From an uncultured Phocaeicola sp. (GTDB lineage Bacteria; Bacteroidota; Bacteroidia; Bacteroidales; Bacteroidaceae), in assembly GCA_944320855.1 (NCBI GenBank), contig CALUJF010000010.1:1-64000 (forward strand): a stretch of 64,000 nt of DNA, read 5' to 3'. The position numbers and the translations under genes are program-made. The notes beneath the pieces are model-generated. The model did no database searches and was not told where the DNA came from. It saw nothing but the letters and a program-made list of their open reading frames with translations. How positions within the stretch are numbered: position 1 is the stretch's first letter; the number at the start of each line of letters is the position of its first letter. This document shows positions 1 through 7,802 of the stretch, in pieces.

Positions 1-756
1 ATGAAGATAGCATTAATTGGATATGGAAAAATGGGCAAAGAGATAGAAAAGATTGCCCTTTCACGCGGACATGAGATAGTTAGCATCATAGATATAAACA
101 ATACACAGGATTTCGAGTCGGAAGCGTTCCGCTCGGCTGATGTGGCAATAGAGTTTACAGCTCCTTCTGTGGCTTACAACAACTGTTTGTCGGCCTTCAA
201 GAATGGTGTAAAGGTTGTATCAGGCAGTACAGGATGGATGGGCGAGCATGGCGACGAGATGCGCCGTATGTGTGCCGAAGAAGGTGCCACTCTGTTCTGG
301 TCGTCAAATTTCAGCCTTGGTGTAGCTATTTTCTCTGCCGTAAACAAGTATCTGGCTCGTATAATGAATAATTTCCCGGGATATGATGTGTCAATGGTGG
401 AAACTCACCACATTCACAAACTTGATGCTCCGAGCGGTACTGCCATAACTCTGGCTGAAGGAATCCTTGAGAACCTCGACCGTAAAGATAAATGGGTGAT
501 GGGAACACTTACCGCACCGGACGGTACTGTAACAGGTACTACTGAGTGTGCTGCAAATGAAATGCCTGTAAGCGCAATCCGTCGTGATGAAGTACCGGGT
601 ATCCACACCATAACATACGAATCTGAAGCTGATTCTATCATCATTACCCACGATGCCAAGAACCGTAAGGGATTTGCTCTTGGAGCAGTGCTTGCAGCAG
701 AATATACAACTGAGCATACAGGATTCTTAGGCATGAATGATTTGTTTAATTTTTAA
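1..756 (+). CDS. dapB: 4-hydroxy-tetrahydrodipicolinate reductase
   Basis: This 251-residue cytosolic enzyme should reduce hydroxy-tetrahydrodipicolinate with NAD(P)H in the diaminopimelate/lysine pathway, feeding peptidoglycan synthesis. The N-terminus has a Rossmann dinucleotide motif (GYGKMG, residues 7-12), and the family signature THHIHKLDAPSGTA lies near residues 135-149, with the paired histidines, the catalytic Lys and the substrate-binding PSGTA. Length is typical for the short Bacteroidetes form. The ATG is the first base of the window, so its promoter cannot be seen. It is followed, co-directionally and across a 74-bp repeat, by two signal-peptidase-like genes and a WbqC-family gene. 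Identification is secure. Confidence 0.96.
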   Translation: MKIALIGYGKMGKEIEKIALSRGHEIVSIIDINNTQDFESEAFRSADVAIEFTAPSVAYNNCLSAFKNGVKVVSGSTGWMGEHGDEMRRMCAEEGATLFWSSNFSLGVAIFSAVNKYLARIMNNFPGYDVSMVETHHIHKLDAPSGTAITLAEGILENLDRKDKWVMGTLTAPDGTVTGTTECAANEMPVSAIRRDEVPGIHTITYESEADSIIITHDAKNRKGFALGAVLAAEYTTEHTGFLGMNDLFNF

Positions 757-830
757 GTTGACAAGGCTCCCATCCGGATGGAAAACCTCGTCAACTCGTC
801 AACTTGTAACTAAAAACTCAAAAACTCAAA
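757..830. repeat. 8-bp-period hairpin repeat, copy A1
   Basis: The whole dapB-lepB gap is one copy of a repeat seen at least six times in this window. The core is GTTGACAAGG, a loop with TCCGGATGG, then units CGTCAACT / CGTCAACTTGTAACT, ending in A-rich ACTC repeats just before the ATG. Left and right arms are inverted, so the RNA can form a hairpin between the two genes. Function is unknown; position suggests an intra-operon attenuator or mRNA-processing element (inference). Confidence 0.8.
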
Positions 831-2255
831 ATGATACAGGCATCACGTAAACAATGGATAAAGTTTGCCATAGCAATGGCACTTTATTTAGCATTCATCA
901 TCTGGCTGAAGAGCTGGCTTGGTATAATTGCCATACCGTTTATCTTCGATGTTTATATAACCAAAAAAATACCTTGGACATGGTGGAAGAAATCTACCAA
1001 TCCGCTCGTCGTAACCGTTATGAGCTGGGTGGATGCCATCGTATTCGCTCTGGTAGCGGTATATTTCGTCAATCTGTATTTCTTTCAGAATTACGTCATT
1101 CCTTCATCTTCACTGGAGAAGTCGTTGCTTGTGGGCGACTATCTGTTCGTAAGCAAGATGAGCTATGGAGCAAGGGTTCCGCAGACTCCGCTTCACATGC
1201 CTCTCACTCAGCACACGCTTCCGGTGTTCAATTGCAAATCGTATCTGGAATGGCCTAAATGGGATTATAAGCGTGTGGAAGCTCTCGGGCACGTACAGCT
1301 TAACGATATCGTAGTGTTCAACTTCCCTGCAGGTGACACTGTGGCTACAGCCATGCCGGCAGAGGATATCTACCGCATAAGCTATCAGGCCGGTAAGGAA
1401 CTTTCCAAGCCTATTGACATGTCTACACTCACACCGTTGCAGCAGCGCGATGTATATGATTACTATTATTCAGTAGGTCGCAGATATATCAATGAGAATA
1501 AGTCTATGTTTGGCGAAGTAGTGAGCCGTCCTGTAGACAGACGCGAGAACTACGTGAAACGCTGTGTAGGTCTTCCGGGACAGACACTCGAGATAAAAAA
1601 CAAGATTGTTTATCTGGACGGCAAGGCAAACAAGGAACCGGACAACGTACAGTACAGATATTTTGTACATACCACCCGTCAGCTTCCTGACGAACTGTGC
1701 AGGGAATTAGGCATAAGCAAGGAAGACCTTATGGCATACTATCCGCAGGAATCTGTATATAACATTCCGCTTACGGAAAAAGCCAAGGCTGCACTGCTTG
1801 CACGCAAAGACCTTGTGAAATCTATAACAGATGTTCCGGGAGATGATGCAGGAGGCTTGTATCCCGTAAACAAACTTACCGGATGGACTACCGACAACTA
1901 TGGTCCTGTATGGATTCCTAAGAAGGGTGAAACCATAGAACTGACAATAGACAATCTTCCTATATACGAACGCCCGATACATGTGTATGAAGGCAACAAG
2001 CTGGAAGTGAAGGACGGCAAAATCTATATCAACGGTGAGGAAACAAACAAATATACCTTCCGTATGGATTATTACTGGATGATGGGTGACAACCGTCATA
2101 ACTCTGCCGACTCACGCTTCTGGGGATTTGTTCCTGAGGACCATATCGTTGGTAAGCCAATCTTCATCTGGCTGTCGCTCGACAAGGACAGAGGATGGTT
2201 CGATGGAAAAATACGCTGGAACAGACTGTTTAAATTTGTGGATAATATAAAGTAG
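831..2255 (+). CDS. lepB: Signal peptidase I (active-site residues intact)
   Basis: Membrane-bound signal peptidase I (family S26) that cleaves Sec signal peptides at the outer face of the inner membrane. Three hydrophobic stretches occupy about residues 10-40 and 63-85. The catalytic serine box is IPSSSLEKSL (Ser94 aligns with E. coli Ser90) and the general-base lysine box is YVKRCVGLPG (Lys243). The C-terminal box GDNRHNSADSRFWGFVPE is complete. At 474 residues it is longer than E. coli LepB, with an insertion between the Ser and Lys boxes (about 115-235) and another before the last box, as is common in Bacteroidetes. It lies upstream of a degenerate paralogue. Confidence 0.95.
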   Translation: MIQASRKQWIKFAIAMALYLAFIIWLKSWLGIIAIPFIFDVYITKKIPWTWWKKSTNPLVVTVMSWVDAIVFALVAVYFVNLYFFQNYVIPSSSLEKSLLVGDYLFVSKMSYGARVPQTPLHMPLTQHTLPVFNCKSYLEWPKWDYKRVEALGHVQLNDIVVFNFPAGDTVATAMPAEDIYRISYQAGKELSKPIDMSTLTPLQQRDVYDYYYSVGRRYINENKSMFGEVVSRPVDRRENYVKRCVGLPGQTLEIKNKIVYLDGKANKEPDNVQYRYFVHTTRQLPDELCRELGISKEDLMAYYPQESVYNIPLTEKAKAALLARKDLVKSITDVPGDDAGGLYPVNKLTGWTTDNYGPVWIPKKGETIELTIDNLPIYERPIHVYEGNKLEVKDGKIYINGEETNKYTFRMDYYWMMGDNRHNSADSRFWGFVPEDHIVGKPIFIWLSLDKDRGWFDGKIRWNRLFKFVDNIK

Positions 2256-2265
2256 ATTCTATTTC

Positions 2266-2344
2266 AGTTGACGAGGCTCCAGTTACAAGTTAACAAGGCT
2301 CTCCGTCCGGATGGTAACCTTGTCAACTCGTCAACTTGTCACCT
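2266..2344. repeat. 8-bp-period hairpin repeat, copy A2
   Basis: Second copy of the hairpin repeat, between lepB and its paralogue. It reads GTTGACGAGGCTCC, AGTTACAAGTTAACAAGG, a loop containing GTCCGGATGG, then CCTTGTCAACTCGTCAACTT. The left AAGTTAACAAGG and right CCTTGTCAACT arms are nearly complementary. An in-frame TTG at 2336 lies inside this repeat, which argues that it is not the start of the next gene. Confidence 0.8.
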
Positions 2345-2356
2345 GATAAACTAAAA

Positions 2357-3265
2357 ATGAAACCCTGGCTGACATATATCAGAGTCATAGTCATAGCCGT
2401 GCTGGCGGTGATTATAGTCAGAACCCTGTTTGTCACATCATGTTTTATACCTTCTTCAGGCATGGAGAACACACTTTACCGAGGAGAAGGAGTCCTGGTG
2501 GGCAAATGGAGTTACGGATGGCGTGTGCCTCTGCAGTCGGTTTTCGGCTATAAAAGGTTGCTTCCTTCCGAGGTCAGACAGGGTGATATAGTGGTATTCA
2601 ACAATCCCATGCCTGCCGATACGTCATTGTCAGTGGACAGGAGAGAACTGTATATCAGCAGGTGTATAGGAACTCCGGGTGACACTCTGATGCTGAACAG
2701 TCAGCTTATGGCCGAAGGAACAGAAGTGTTCAGCCCTGATGCAAAAGCTCTTTATTCATATCCGTCAGAGAGGGAAGAAACAATGGACAGCGTGTTACAT
2801 TCTTTAGGAATAACCGACAATCAGTTAGCCGGATATACACCCGAAGGCAATTATATCAGAAGTTTCAGCTATTACGAACATTATCTCATAACCCAAAGAC
2901 TTGACCGGCAGGTGAAACTTGCACCGCTTTATCCTGAAAATAGCCGTAAGGCATATCCTTTCGTAGTTCCGCAGAAAGGAATCCCGGTAAAGATATATCC
3001 GTGGAATGCAGCCCTTATAGGCAATATGATAGCCTTTCATGAGAAACGTGACGCTTCTCTGAAAGGTGACACGGTGTATGTAGACGGCAAGCCGGTGAAA
3101 GAATATACATTCCTGCAGGATTACTATTGGATGGTGTCCAATGATCCTGTAAACATCAACGATTCGCGCCTGTTCGGCTTTGTGCCGGAGAATCATATCA
3201 TAGGCAAGGCATTGAGAATATGGTATCCTTCGAAGAAGGGACGGTTCATGAAAAAAATTCAGTAA
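2357..3265 (+). CDS. Signal-peptidase-like protein lacking the catalytic dyad
   Basis: A 302-residue S26-family paralogue with an N-terminal membrane anchor (about residues 8-30). Aligned without gaps to the preceding LepB, the serine box reads IPSSGMENTL, so Gly35 stands where the nucleophile should be. The lysine box reads YISRCIGTPGD, so Ser101 replaces the general-base Lys. The usual GDNR box reads SNDP, while DSRLFGFVPENHIIGKA is kept. It is therefore unlikely to be a peptidase by the Ser/Lys mechanism and may act as a partner or regulator of LepB (inference). The ATG at 2357 is chosen because upstream codons fall in the intergenic repeat. The frame is intact over 900 bp, arguing against a decaying pseudogene. 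Confidence 0.85.
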   Translation: MKPWLTYIRVIVIAVLAVIIVRTLFVTSCFIPSSGMENTLYRGEGVLVGKWSYGWRVPLQSVFGYKRLLPSEVRQGDIVVFNNPMPADTSLSVDRRELYISRCIGTPGDTLMLNSQLMAEGTEVFSPDAKALYSYPSEREETMDSVLHSLGITDNQLAGYTPEGNYIRSFSYYEHYLITQRLDRQVKLAPLYPENSRKAYPFVVPQKGIPVKIYPWNAALIGNMIAFHEKRDASLKGDTVYVDGKPVKEYTFLQDYYWMVSNDPVNINDSRLFGFVPENHIIGKALRIWYPSKKGRFMKKIQ

Positions 3266-3274
3266 ACACAGAAG

Positions 3275-3916
3275 ATGGAAAGTAAAGATATTATCCTCGG
3301 GTCGGCATATTTAGCTCCGGTTTCATATTTCGCAGCATTGTATTCCTGCAGGAAAGCTTATATTGAAAGATATGACCATTATATGAAGCAGACATACCGC
3401 AACAGATGTGTGATAGCCTCGGCTGACGGACCTCTGTCGCTGACCATACCTGTGGAGAAATCATCCGATGGCAAGTGTGCCATGAAGGATATCAGAGTGT
3501 CGGAACACGGCAACTGGCGTCATGTTCACCGCAATGCGTTTGTGGCTGCATATAAGCAAAGCCCTTTCTTCGATTATTATGCCGATGAGTTCAATGCCTT
3601 TTTCGATAGGAAATATGAGTTCCTTTATGATTTCAATATGGAACTCACTCAGTGGCTGTGCGAACAGATAGACATTCAGTCCGAACTTGTTCCTACAGCG
3701 GAGTATATGGATGCCGGCGAAGGTATTCTCGATTTGCGTGAGGCAATACATCCTAAGAAGTCTGCCGTAGATATGGTTTCATTCTATCGTCCCGTACCAT
3801 ACTATCAGGTATTCGACTCCCGACACGGATTCCAGCCGGACTTAAGTATCGTGGATTTGCTCTTCAATATGGGGCCGGAGAGTCTGTTGGTGCTGAGGGA
3901 TAGTACTTGCCTATAA
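3275..3916 (+). CDS. WbqC-family protein
   Basis: A 213-residue protein starting 9 bp after the signal-peptidase-like gene, so probably co-transcribed. The opening (GSAYLAPVSYFAALYSCRKA), the central NRCVIASADGPLSLTIPVE and the late YYQVFDSRHGFQPDLSIVDL are typical of the WbqC-like family, first named from O-antigen clusters and of unsettled biochemical role. No signal peptide or membrane segment is visible. Its last 60 codons are duplicated 1.57 kb downstream at 5298-5483. Family assignment is confident; the function is not known. Confidence 0.85.
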   Translation: MESKDIILGSAYLAPVSYFAALYSCRKAYIERYDHYMKQTYRNRCVIASADGPLSLTIPVEKSSDGKCAMKDIRVSEHGNWRHVHRNAFVAAYKQSPFFDYYADEFNAFFDRKYEFLYDFNMELTQWLCEQIDIQSELVPTAEYMDAGEGILDLREAIHPKKSAVDMVSFYRPVPYYQVFDSRHGFQPDLSIVDLLFNMGPESLLVLRDSTCL

Positions 3917-3922
3917 AAATTG

Positions 3923-4013
3923 TGCTTTTTGCAAGAAGTAATTATAAGTATCTTAAGTTCGACTTCTAAGTCCGTTTCGGTGGACGGTAACTCCTTCTAA
4001 CTTCTGCAAGTTT
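3923..4013. repeat. Degenerate hairpin repeat after the WbqC gene
   Basis: This stretch starts with TGCTTTTTGCAAGAAGTA (3923-3940), resembling the palindromes upstream of the ATPase at 6851-7000. It ends in GTAACTCCTTCTAACTTCTG, which is close to the inverted complement of the sequence just before the WbqC duplicate (5269-5293). A central GTCCGTTTCGGTGGAC can fold. It looks like a diverged member of the intergenic hairpin class and may have taken part in the local duplication. Confidence 0.45.
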
Positions 4014-4043
4014 AGCCAATCCGTATCTCCAGAAGTGGTTTTA

Positions 4044-4164
4044 TGAACGCTAAATGAACACCCTGTGAACAGTAAATGAACGGTATTTTACGTGTCTTTG
4101 GACGTTTCTCGTCCAGCTCGTTTTACGTTCATTTTATGTTCATTTTATATTCATTATACGTTCG
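4044..4164. repeat. 11-bp-period TGAAC/GTTCA inverted array (B1)
   Basis: Four units beginning TGAAC occur at 4044, 4055, 4066 and 4077, exactly 11 bp apart. After a central segment with its own small hairpin (GGACGTTTCTCGTCC), the inverse word recurs as GTTCATTTTAT at 4127 and 4138, ATTCATTATAC at 4149 and GTTCG at 4160, again 11 bp apart. The array is thus an inverted repeat built of 11-bp units. No gene is seen in the rest of 3917-4358 apart from the hairpin sequence and a promoter. Confidence 0.8.
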
Positions 4165-4276
4165 ATGTAACTGGATATCGGTATGCCGCAGGTAGGAAAT
4201 ATGGGAAGGTTACAGGCTAAAGGAAGAATTTAATGTTAAAAACAGAGGTTTTATGGTAATTATAAATTAAGTTTTA

Positions 4277-4284
4277 TATATTTG
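4277..4284 (+). promoter_or_regulatory. -7 promoter element TATATTTG
   Basis: This is an exact match to the Bacteroidetes -7 consensus TAnnTTTG, about 75 bp before the membrane-protein gene at 4359. No clear TTTG box is found at the expected -33 distance, so only the -7 element is called. Confidence 0.5.
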
Positions 4285-4358
4285 AACAGGTATGTGAAAA
4301 TATCGGGTCTTTTTTATATACCTTAACGTAATATAGACCTTAATCTAAAAAAACTATT

Positions 4359-5000
4359 ATGGACAACAAGTTTTTTGCATTCTTCGAGCCGGTATGGGAT
4401 TATATCGACAATGGAAAGTTTTATCGTGAACCGTTCAGGTTGCTTTATGTAATTATGGCCGTCTTAAATGCTTTGTTCCCACTTTGGGTTATATACGAAG
4501 CCGTTGATAGCGGAGTGTTTGATTACATCAGTGGCGGAGCAGTGTTTGCCATGATTTTGGCATTTCTGGTATTGATATTCCTTGGCGCAATGAGTTTCTG
4601 CCTGTGGTTTAACCGTCAGGAAAAAGTGAAAAATTCACTTCACGAAGACCATGAGTTCGTGGCCATACCTGTAGTGTCTCACTTCATACAGACATTGGGT
4701 GAATGGTTTGGGTTCTATTTGGGAGTAGGAGGATGTTTGATATCTTTCCTGTTTACCATCTTCGGCCAGAACGATTCTTTAGGTAATCTGATTCCTGTCG
4801 GCACAAGTGTTTTGATGATAATTATGTATCCTGTGACAGGCTTCTTGATTGTGGTGACAGGACGCTTGATAGCAGAAATATACAGGGCATTGGCTTCAAT
4901 AGCCAACAATACAAAGAAATTCGCTGAAAGCAGGCAGTGTGTCGATGCTCCTGAAGTTCAGGCCGATGCAGATGCCGCAAGTACCGTGGATGTACAATAG
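4359..5000 (+). CDS. Four-segment inner-membrane protein of unknown function
   Basis: A 213-residue protein with four hydrophobic segments at about residues 27-47, 57-84, 115-136 and 146-168, a short charged loop after segment two (NRQEKVKNSLHEDHEF), and a cytoplasm-like tail ending in an acidic, Ala-rich stretch (VQADADAASTVDVQ). The region after segment four (GRLIAEIYRALASIANNTKK) recalls small membrane proteins of the DUF4282 type, but that match is weak. There is no signal peptide cleavage site and no catalytic motif. It has its own promoter-like sequence and a downstream hairpin, so it is probably transcribed alone. The function is unknown. Confidence 0.75.
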   Translation: MDNKFFAFFEPVWDYIDNGKFYREPFRLLYVIMAVLNALFPLWVIYEAVDSGVFDYISGGAVFAMILAFLVLIFLGAMSFCLWFNRQEKVKNSLHEDHEFVAIPVVSHFIQTLGEWFGFYLGVGGCLISFLFTIFGQNDSLGNLIPVGTSVLMIIMYPVTGFLIVVTGRLIAEIYRALASIANNTKKFAESRQCVDAPEVQADADAASTVDVQ

Positions 5001-5075
5001 GCGTGTTTCGCCGTCGCTTGCCTTTCCGGTTATCTTTTGGAAAATGACATGTAAATAATATTCAGATAAGGAATT

Positions 5076-5119
5076 AAAGGCTCCGCCGCTCCGTATGTAC
5101 GGAGGTTGGTGGAGCCTTT
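5076..5119 (+). terminator. Hairpin after the membrane-protein gene
   Basis: The outer arms AAAGGCTCC and GGAGCCTTT are perfect complements, and an inner CTCCGTATGTACGGAG hairpin sits between them. No strong T-run follows, so termination is likely rather than certain. Placed 75 bp after the stop codon at 5000. Confidence 0.5.
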
Positions 5120-5172
5120 GCCATGTCTGTATATGTGGATTGGCACAATGAAAAGCAAATCTTGCATTAAAA

Positions 5173-5297
5173 TGTTTTTTGTGGAAAGCGGTTACAAGTA
5201 ATTCAAGTTTTTGAAGTAGTAAAGTAACTCAAGTTTAACTTCGTTGACCGTTGGTTTGGTTTTACCAAAACTTACAGAAGTTAGAAGAAGTTACATT
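5173..5297. repeat. Degenerate repeat sequence before the WbqC duplicate
   Basis: The segment starts with TGTTTTTTGTGGAAAGCG (5173-5190), a degenerate form of the TGCTTT...GAAAGCA palindrome found upstream of the ATPase gene. It continues with AAGT-rich short repeats and ends in CAGAAGTTAGAAGAAGTTAC, the near inverted complement of the sequence after the intact WbqC gene. No gene is seen here. It probably marks the junction of the duplication. Confidence 0.4.
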
Positions 5298-5483
5298 GAT
5301 TTGCGTGAGGCAATACATCCTAAGAAGTCTGCCGTAAATATGGCTTCATTCTATCGTCCCGTACCATACTATCAGGTATTCGACTCCCGACACGGATTCC
5401 AGCCGGGCTTAAGTATCGTGGATTTGCTCTTCAATATGGGGCCGGAGAGCCTGTTGGCGCTGAGTGATTCAATGAAGCTATAA
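5298..5483 (+). pseudogene. Duplicated 3' end of the WbqC-family gene
   Basis: From GATTTGCGTGAGGC onward this matches 3731-3916 at a constant offset of 1567 bp, with only about six changes over the first 164 bases; both copies reach their stop codon at the same offset. It encodes the last 61 residues of the WbqC-like protein (DLREAIHPKKSAV through YYQVFDSRHGFQPG). The first two thirds of the gene are absent, so it is a non-functional partial duplicate unless translated from an upstream in-frame ATG at 5244. The few mismatches indicate a fairly recent event or continued exchange with the intact copy. Confidence 0.85.
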
Positions 5484-5612
5484 ATCTGTTCCATAACGCG
5501 CTATATGGCAAACCTGTACATCAACCGCTTCCTGAGTGAGGGCAGGCTGGAGAATATCGGATATAAGAATCATCCGGTATATGTGGCTGTGCCGGGGAAT
5601 TTCGGGGTATAG
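5484..5612 (+). pseudogene. Orphan 3' coding fragment
   Basis: Immediately after the WbqC remnant an open stretch in the same frame runs to TAG at 5610, encoding YMANLYINRFLSEGRLENIG followed by YKNHPVYVAVPGNFGV. It has the look of the last 35-40 residues of a real protein, but no 5' part is present anywhere near. The parent family is not recognised. It may have travelled with the WbqC fragment or been left after an insertion or deletion between that fragment and the ATPase gene. Confidence 0.4.
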
Positions 5613-5628
5613 TTTATTACGGTGAGGC

Positions 5629-6828
5629 TTAGTACAAAAATCCCATCATCCATAAAGGAATTTTATTGCCATGTGGGGTTTCTATGTCATCCGCAAGAAC
5701 GTAAGAATCAGGAATGTCTGCAATCTGGGAGTAGGATTTGTTTTCTCCTCCCACCTCAAACGTCCATTTTCCGTCAATTCTGAAATCTCCTTGTGCTTTT
5801 CCGTATTCTATTGTATGGGAATGGCTTAGCTGATTTACTGTGAAGCATTCTCTGACAGTTCCAATCTTTACAGGTACTGTTGCGAGAGCGTAAAGCAGAT
5901 TTGGTGAGTCAAGAAATATCTTGTCCGGTTTTTGCATTTTTTTTACTGAAGTAATGTCACTGTATAACAGGTTTATGATTTTTGCATCGTTAAGATGGTT
6001 CAAGTAATCAAGTACGGTGTTTCTTTGCAAACCGGTAACAGATGACAATTTCGATATGTCGACTTCGTAAGGCACATTTTGAGCTAACACATTAAGTAAT
6101 GCCTTTATTTTTCTGGTATTAGCCGTATTTATGTTTCTGAGTTGCGGGAGTTCTACGTCTATTACATAATTTATAGTTTGTTCTATTAAAGTATAGTAGT
6201 CGATTGGATTAGTCAGATAGAATGGATAATAGCCGTATTTCAAGTATTCATGGAAATATTGAATAGGGCGGCATTTGCTGTTTACTTCCATGGCAAGGGA
6301 CATAGGGTTTTGCAATATATTTTCCAACGTGTAAACAGGAATGTCTATGTTTTTGTAAAATTGTAGAAACTCTCTGAACGATAATCCAGGCATGTCATAA
6401 CCCCGGCACCGGCGAGACAAATCAGCATCTCCATTTAGAAGACTTAGCATGGAAGAACCGCTCAAAACTATCTTCATGTCCGGATAGATTTCAGTAATTT
6501 CTTTTATTTCTCTGCTCCAGTTTTCATATTTATGGACTTCATCCAAAGCTAAAAACTTACCTCCACGCTTATAAAATCTTTCGGCTGTTTCTATTATTGT
6601 ATGTTGGCTGAAGTATACCCAATCCAAAGAACAGTATAACGCTTCTTCGCTACCGGGCACAAAGTGCTGTTTAATGTATTGTCGCAGTAGGGTGGATTTG
6701 CCCACTCCTCTGGCCCCTCTTATGCATAGCATCGGAGCAGACCAGTTGATTTGTTGCATGAAGCTTCTGGTGATATTCATGCTTGTAGCGCGTAACATTG
6801 CGTTTTGTTTTTCAAAAAGTGTATCCAT
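5629..6828 (-). CDS. AAA-type ATPase, archaeal-ATPase/DUF4143-like
   Basis: A 399-residue ATP-binding protein of the family common in Bacteroidetes (AAA_14 plus a C-terminal DUF4143-like domain). The Walker A motif GARGVGKSTLLRQ is near residues 37-49, Walker B KFLALDEVH near 108-116, and sensor-like VLSGSSMLSLL follows. The C-terminal half has a winged-helix-like LSSVTGLQRNTVLDYLNHL. The start is put at 6828 (MDTLFEKQ) because the longer reading frame would translate the palindromic repeats. These proteins are of unsettled function; they are often lineage-specific and variable in copy number. The gene faces away from the rhomboid genes, and its promoter region holds phased palindromes that may be its operator. 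Confidence 0.8.
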   Translation of the reverse strand: MDTLFEKQNAMLRATSMNITRSFMQQINWSAPMLCIRGARGVGKSTLLRQYIKQHFVPGSEEALYCSLDWVYFSQHTIIETAERFYKRGGKFLALDEVHKYENWSREIKEITEIYPDMKIVLSGSSMLSLLNGDADLSRRCRGYDMPGLSFREFLQFYKNIDIPVYTLENILQNPMSLAMEVNSKCRPIQYFHEYLKYGYYPFYLTNPIDYYTLIEQTINYVIDVELPQLRNINTANTRKIKALLNVLAQNVPYEVDISKLSSVTGLQRNTVLDYLNHLNDAKIINLLYSDITSVKKMQKPDKIFLDSPNLLYALATVPVKIGTVRECFTVNQLSHSHTIEYGKAQGDFRIDGKWTFEVGGENKSYSQIADIPDSYVLADDIETPHGNKIPLWMMGFLY

Positions 6829-6850
6829 GACTATGATTATTAATATATAT

Positions 6851-7000
6851 TGCTTTTTACGGAAAGCAATTTTAGTGAGAAAATGCTTTTTGCAGAAAGC
6901 AAATGTATGCATTTTTTGTTTAATATAAAAAGCATTTCTACTATAATTTTATATTCCTATTAAAAAATATATTGGAATAAAATGCTTTCCGCAGAAAGCA
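6851..7000. repeat. 33-bp-phased palindromes in the ATPase/rhomboid divergent region
   Basis: Three good palindromes of the form TGCTTTnnnCnGAAAGCA lie at 6851-6868, 6884-6901 and 6983-7000. Their starts differ by 33 and 99 bp, so all share a 33-bp register. A degenerate unit, TGTTTAATATAAAAAGCA, lies exactly on that register at 6917-6934, and a very poor one at 6950. Unit two touches the predicted minus-strand -7 element of the ATPase gene, so repeated operator sites for a dimeric regulator are plausible (inference). Confidence 0.7.
6900..6907 (-). promoter_or_regulatory. -7 element of the ATPase gene
   Basis: On the minus strand this reads TACATTTG, matching TAnnTTTG. It lies 72 bp upstream of the start at 6828 and directly abuts the palindrome at 6884-6901, which would cover the transcription start. 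Confidence 0.45.
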
Positions 7001-7057
7001 TTTCCGCCCAAATATGTAAAAAACTCTAACACTTTTCATTATAAAGGAATATAATGT

Positions 7058-7065
7058 TACTTTTG
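7058..7065 (+). promoter_or_regulatory. -7 element of the rhomboid operon
   Basis: TACTTTTG matches TAnnTTTG, about 60 bp before the first rhomboid gene. It would give a leader of roughly 50 nt. Confidence 0.5.
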
Positions 7066-7124
7066 CAGGTAATTTTCATGCAGATGATAATAATCTGTTT
7101 ATTTGTAAATTAATTGTTAAGAGT

Positions 7125-7802
7125 ATGAATAACAACATTCCACCGATAACGAAAAATCTGCTTATCATCAATGTGCTGTGCTTTTTCGGCGCGATAGTGG
7201 CAGAAAGATATGGTATAGATGCCGACAAGATTCTGAGCTTGCACTTCTTTATGGCATCCGATTTCAATATGGGGCAGTTAGTGACATATATGTTCATGCA
7301 CGCAGGATTTACCCATATTTTCTTCAATATGTTTGCGCTGTGGATGTTCGGGCGTGTGCTTGAGCAGGTCTGGGGGTCTAAGAGATTTCTCATATACTAT
7401 ATGGTGTGTGGTATCGGTGCCGGACTTATCCAGGAGTTGGTGCAGTTCATTCAATACGAAACCACATTGGTAAATTACGATGGCGTACAGACATCCCTCG
7501 GAGTTATCCCTATGGAGGAATATCTCAACATGATGCGTACGGTCGGGGCTTCGGGTGCCGTATATGGTATCTTGCTGGCATTCGGTATGCTTTTTCCGAA
7601 CAGCCAGATGTTCGTATTCCCTCTTCCTTTCCCGATAAAGGCGAAGTTCTTCGTTATATTCTATGCTTTGGTGGAGCTGTTCATGGGAATGTCTGCCAAC
7701 GACAATGTCGCTCATTTCGCACACCTTGGAGGTATGCTTTTCGGTTTGATTCTTATTTTATACTGGAGGAAGAAAAATGGCAACGGACAGATTTACTACT
7801 GA
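7125..7802 (+). CDS. Rhomboid-family intramembrane serine protease
   Basis: A 225-residue six-segment membrane protein. The family motifs are clear: HAGFTHIFFNMFALWMFGR (loop 1 and segment 2), the catalytic serine in TVGASGAVYG (Ser143), and the partner histidine in VAHFAHLGGMLFG (His200). Rhomboids cleave transmembrane substrates within the lipid bilayer; the substrate here is unknown. It is the first gene of a three-gene cluster: the next gene starts 26 bp inside its end, and the third overlaps that by 4 bp, so translation is probably coupled. Confidence 0.93.
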   Translation: MNNNIPPITKNLLIINVLCFFGAIVAERYGIDADKILSLHFFMASDFNMGQLVTYMFMHAGFTHIFFNMFALWMFGRVLEQVWGSKRFLIYYMVCGIGAGLIQELVQFIQYETTLVNYDGVQTSLGVIPMEEYLNMMRTVGASGAVYGILLAFGMLFPNSQMFVFPLPFPIKAKFFVIFYALVELFMGMSANDNVAHFAHLGGMLFGLILILYWRKKNGNGQIYY

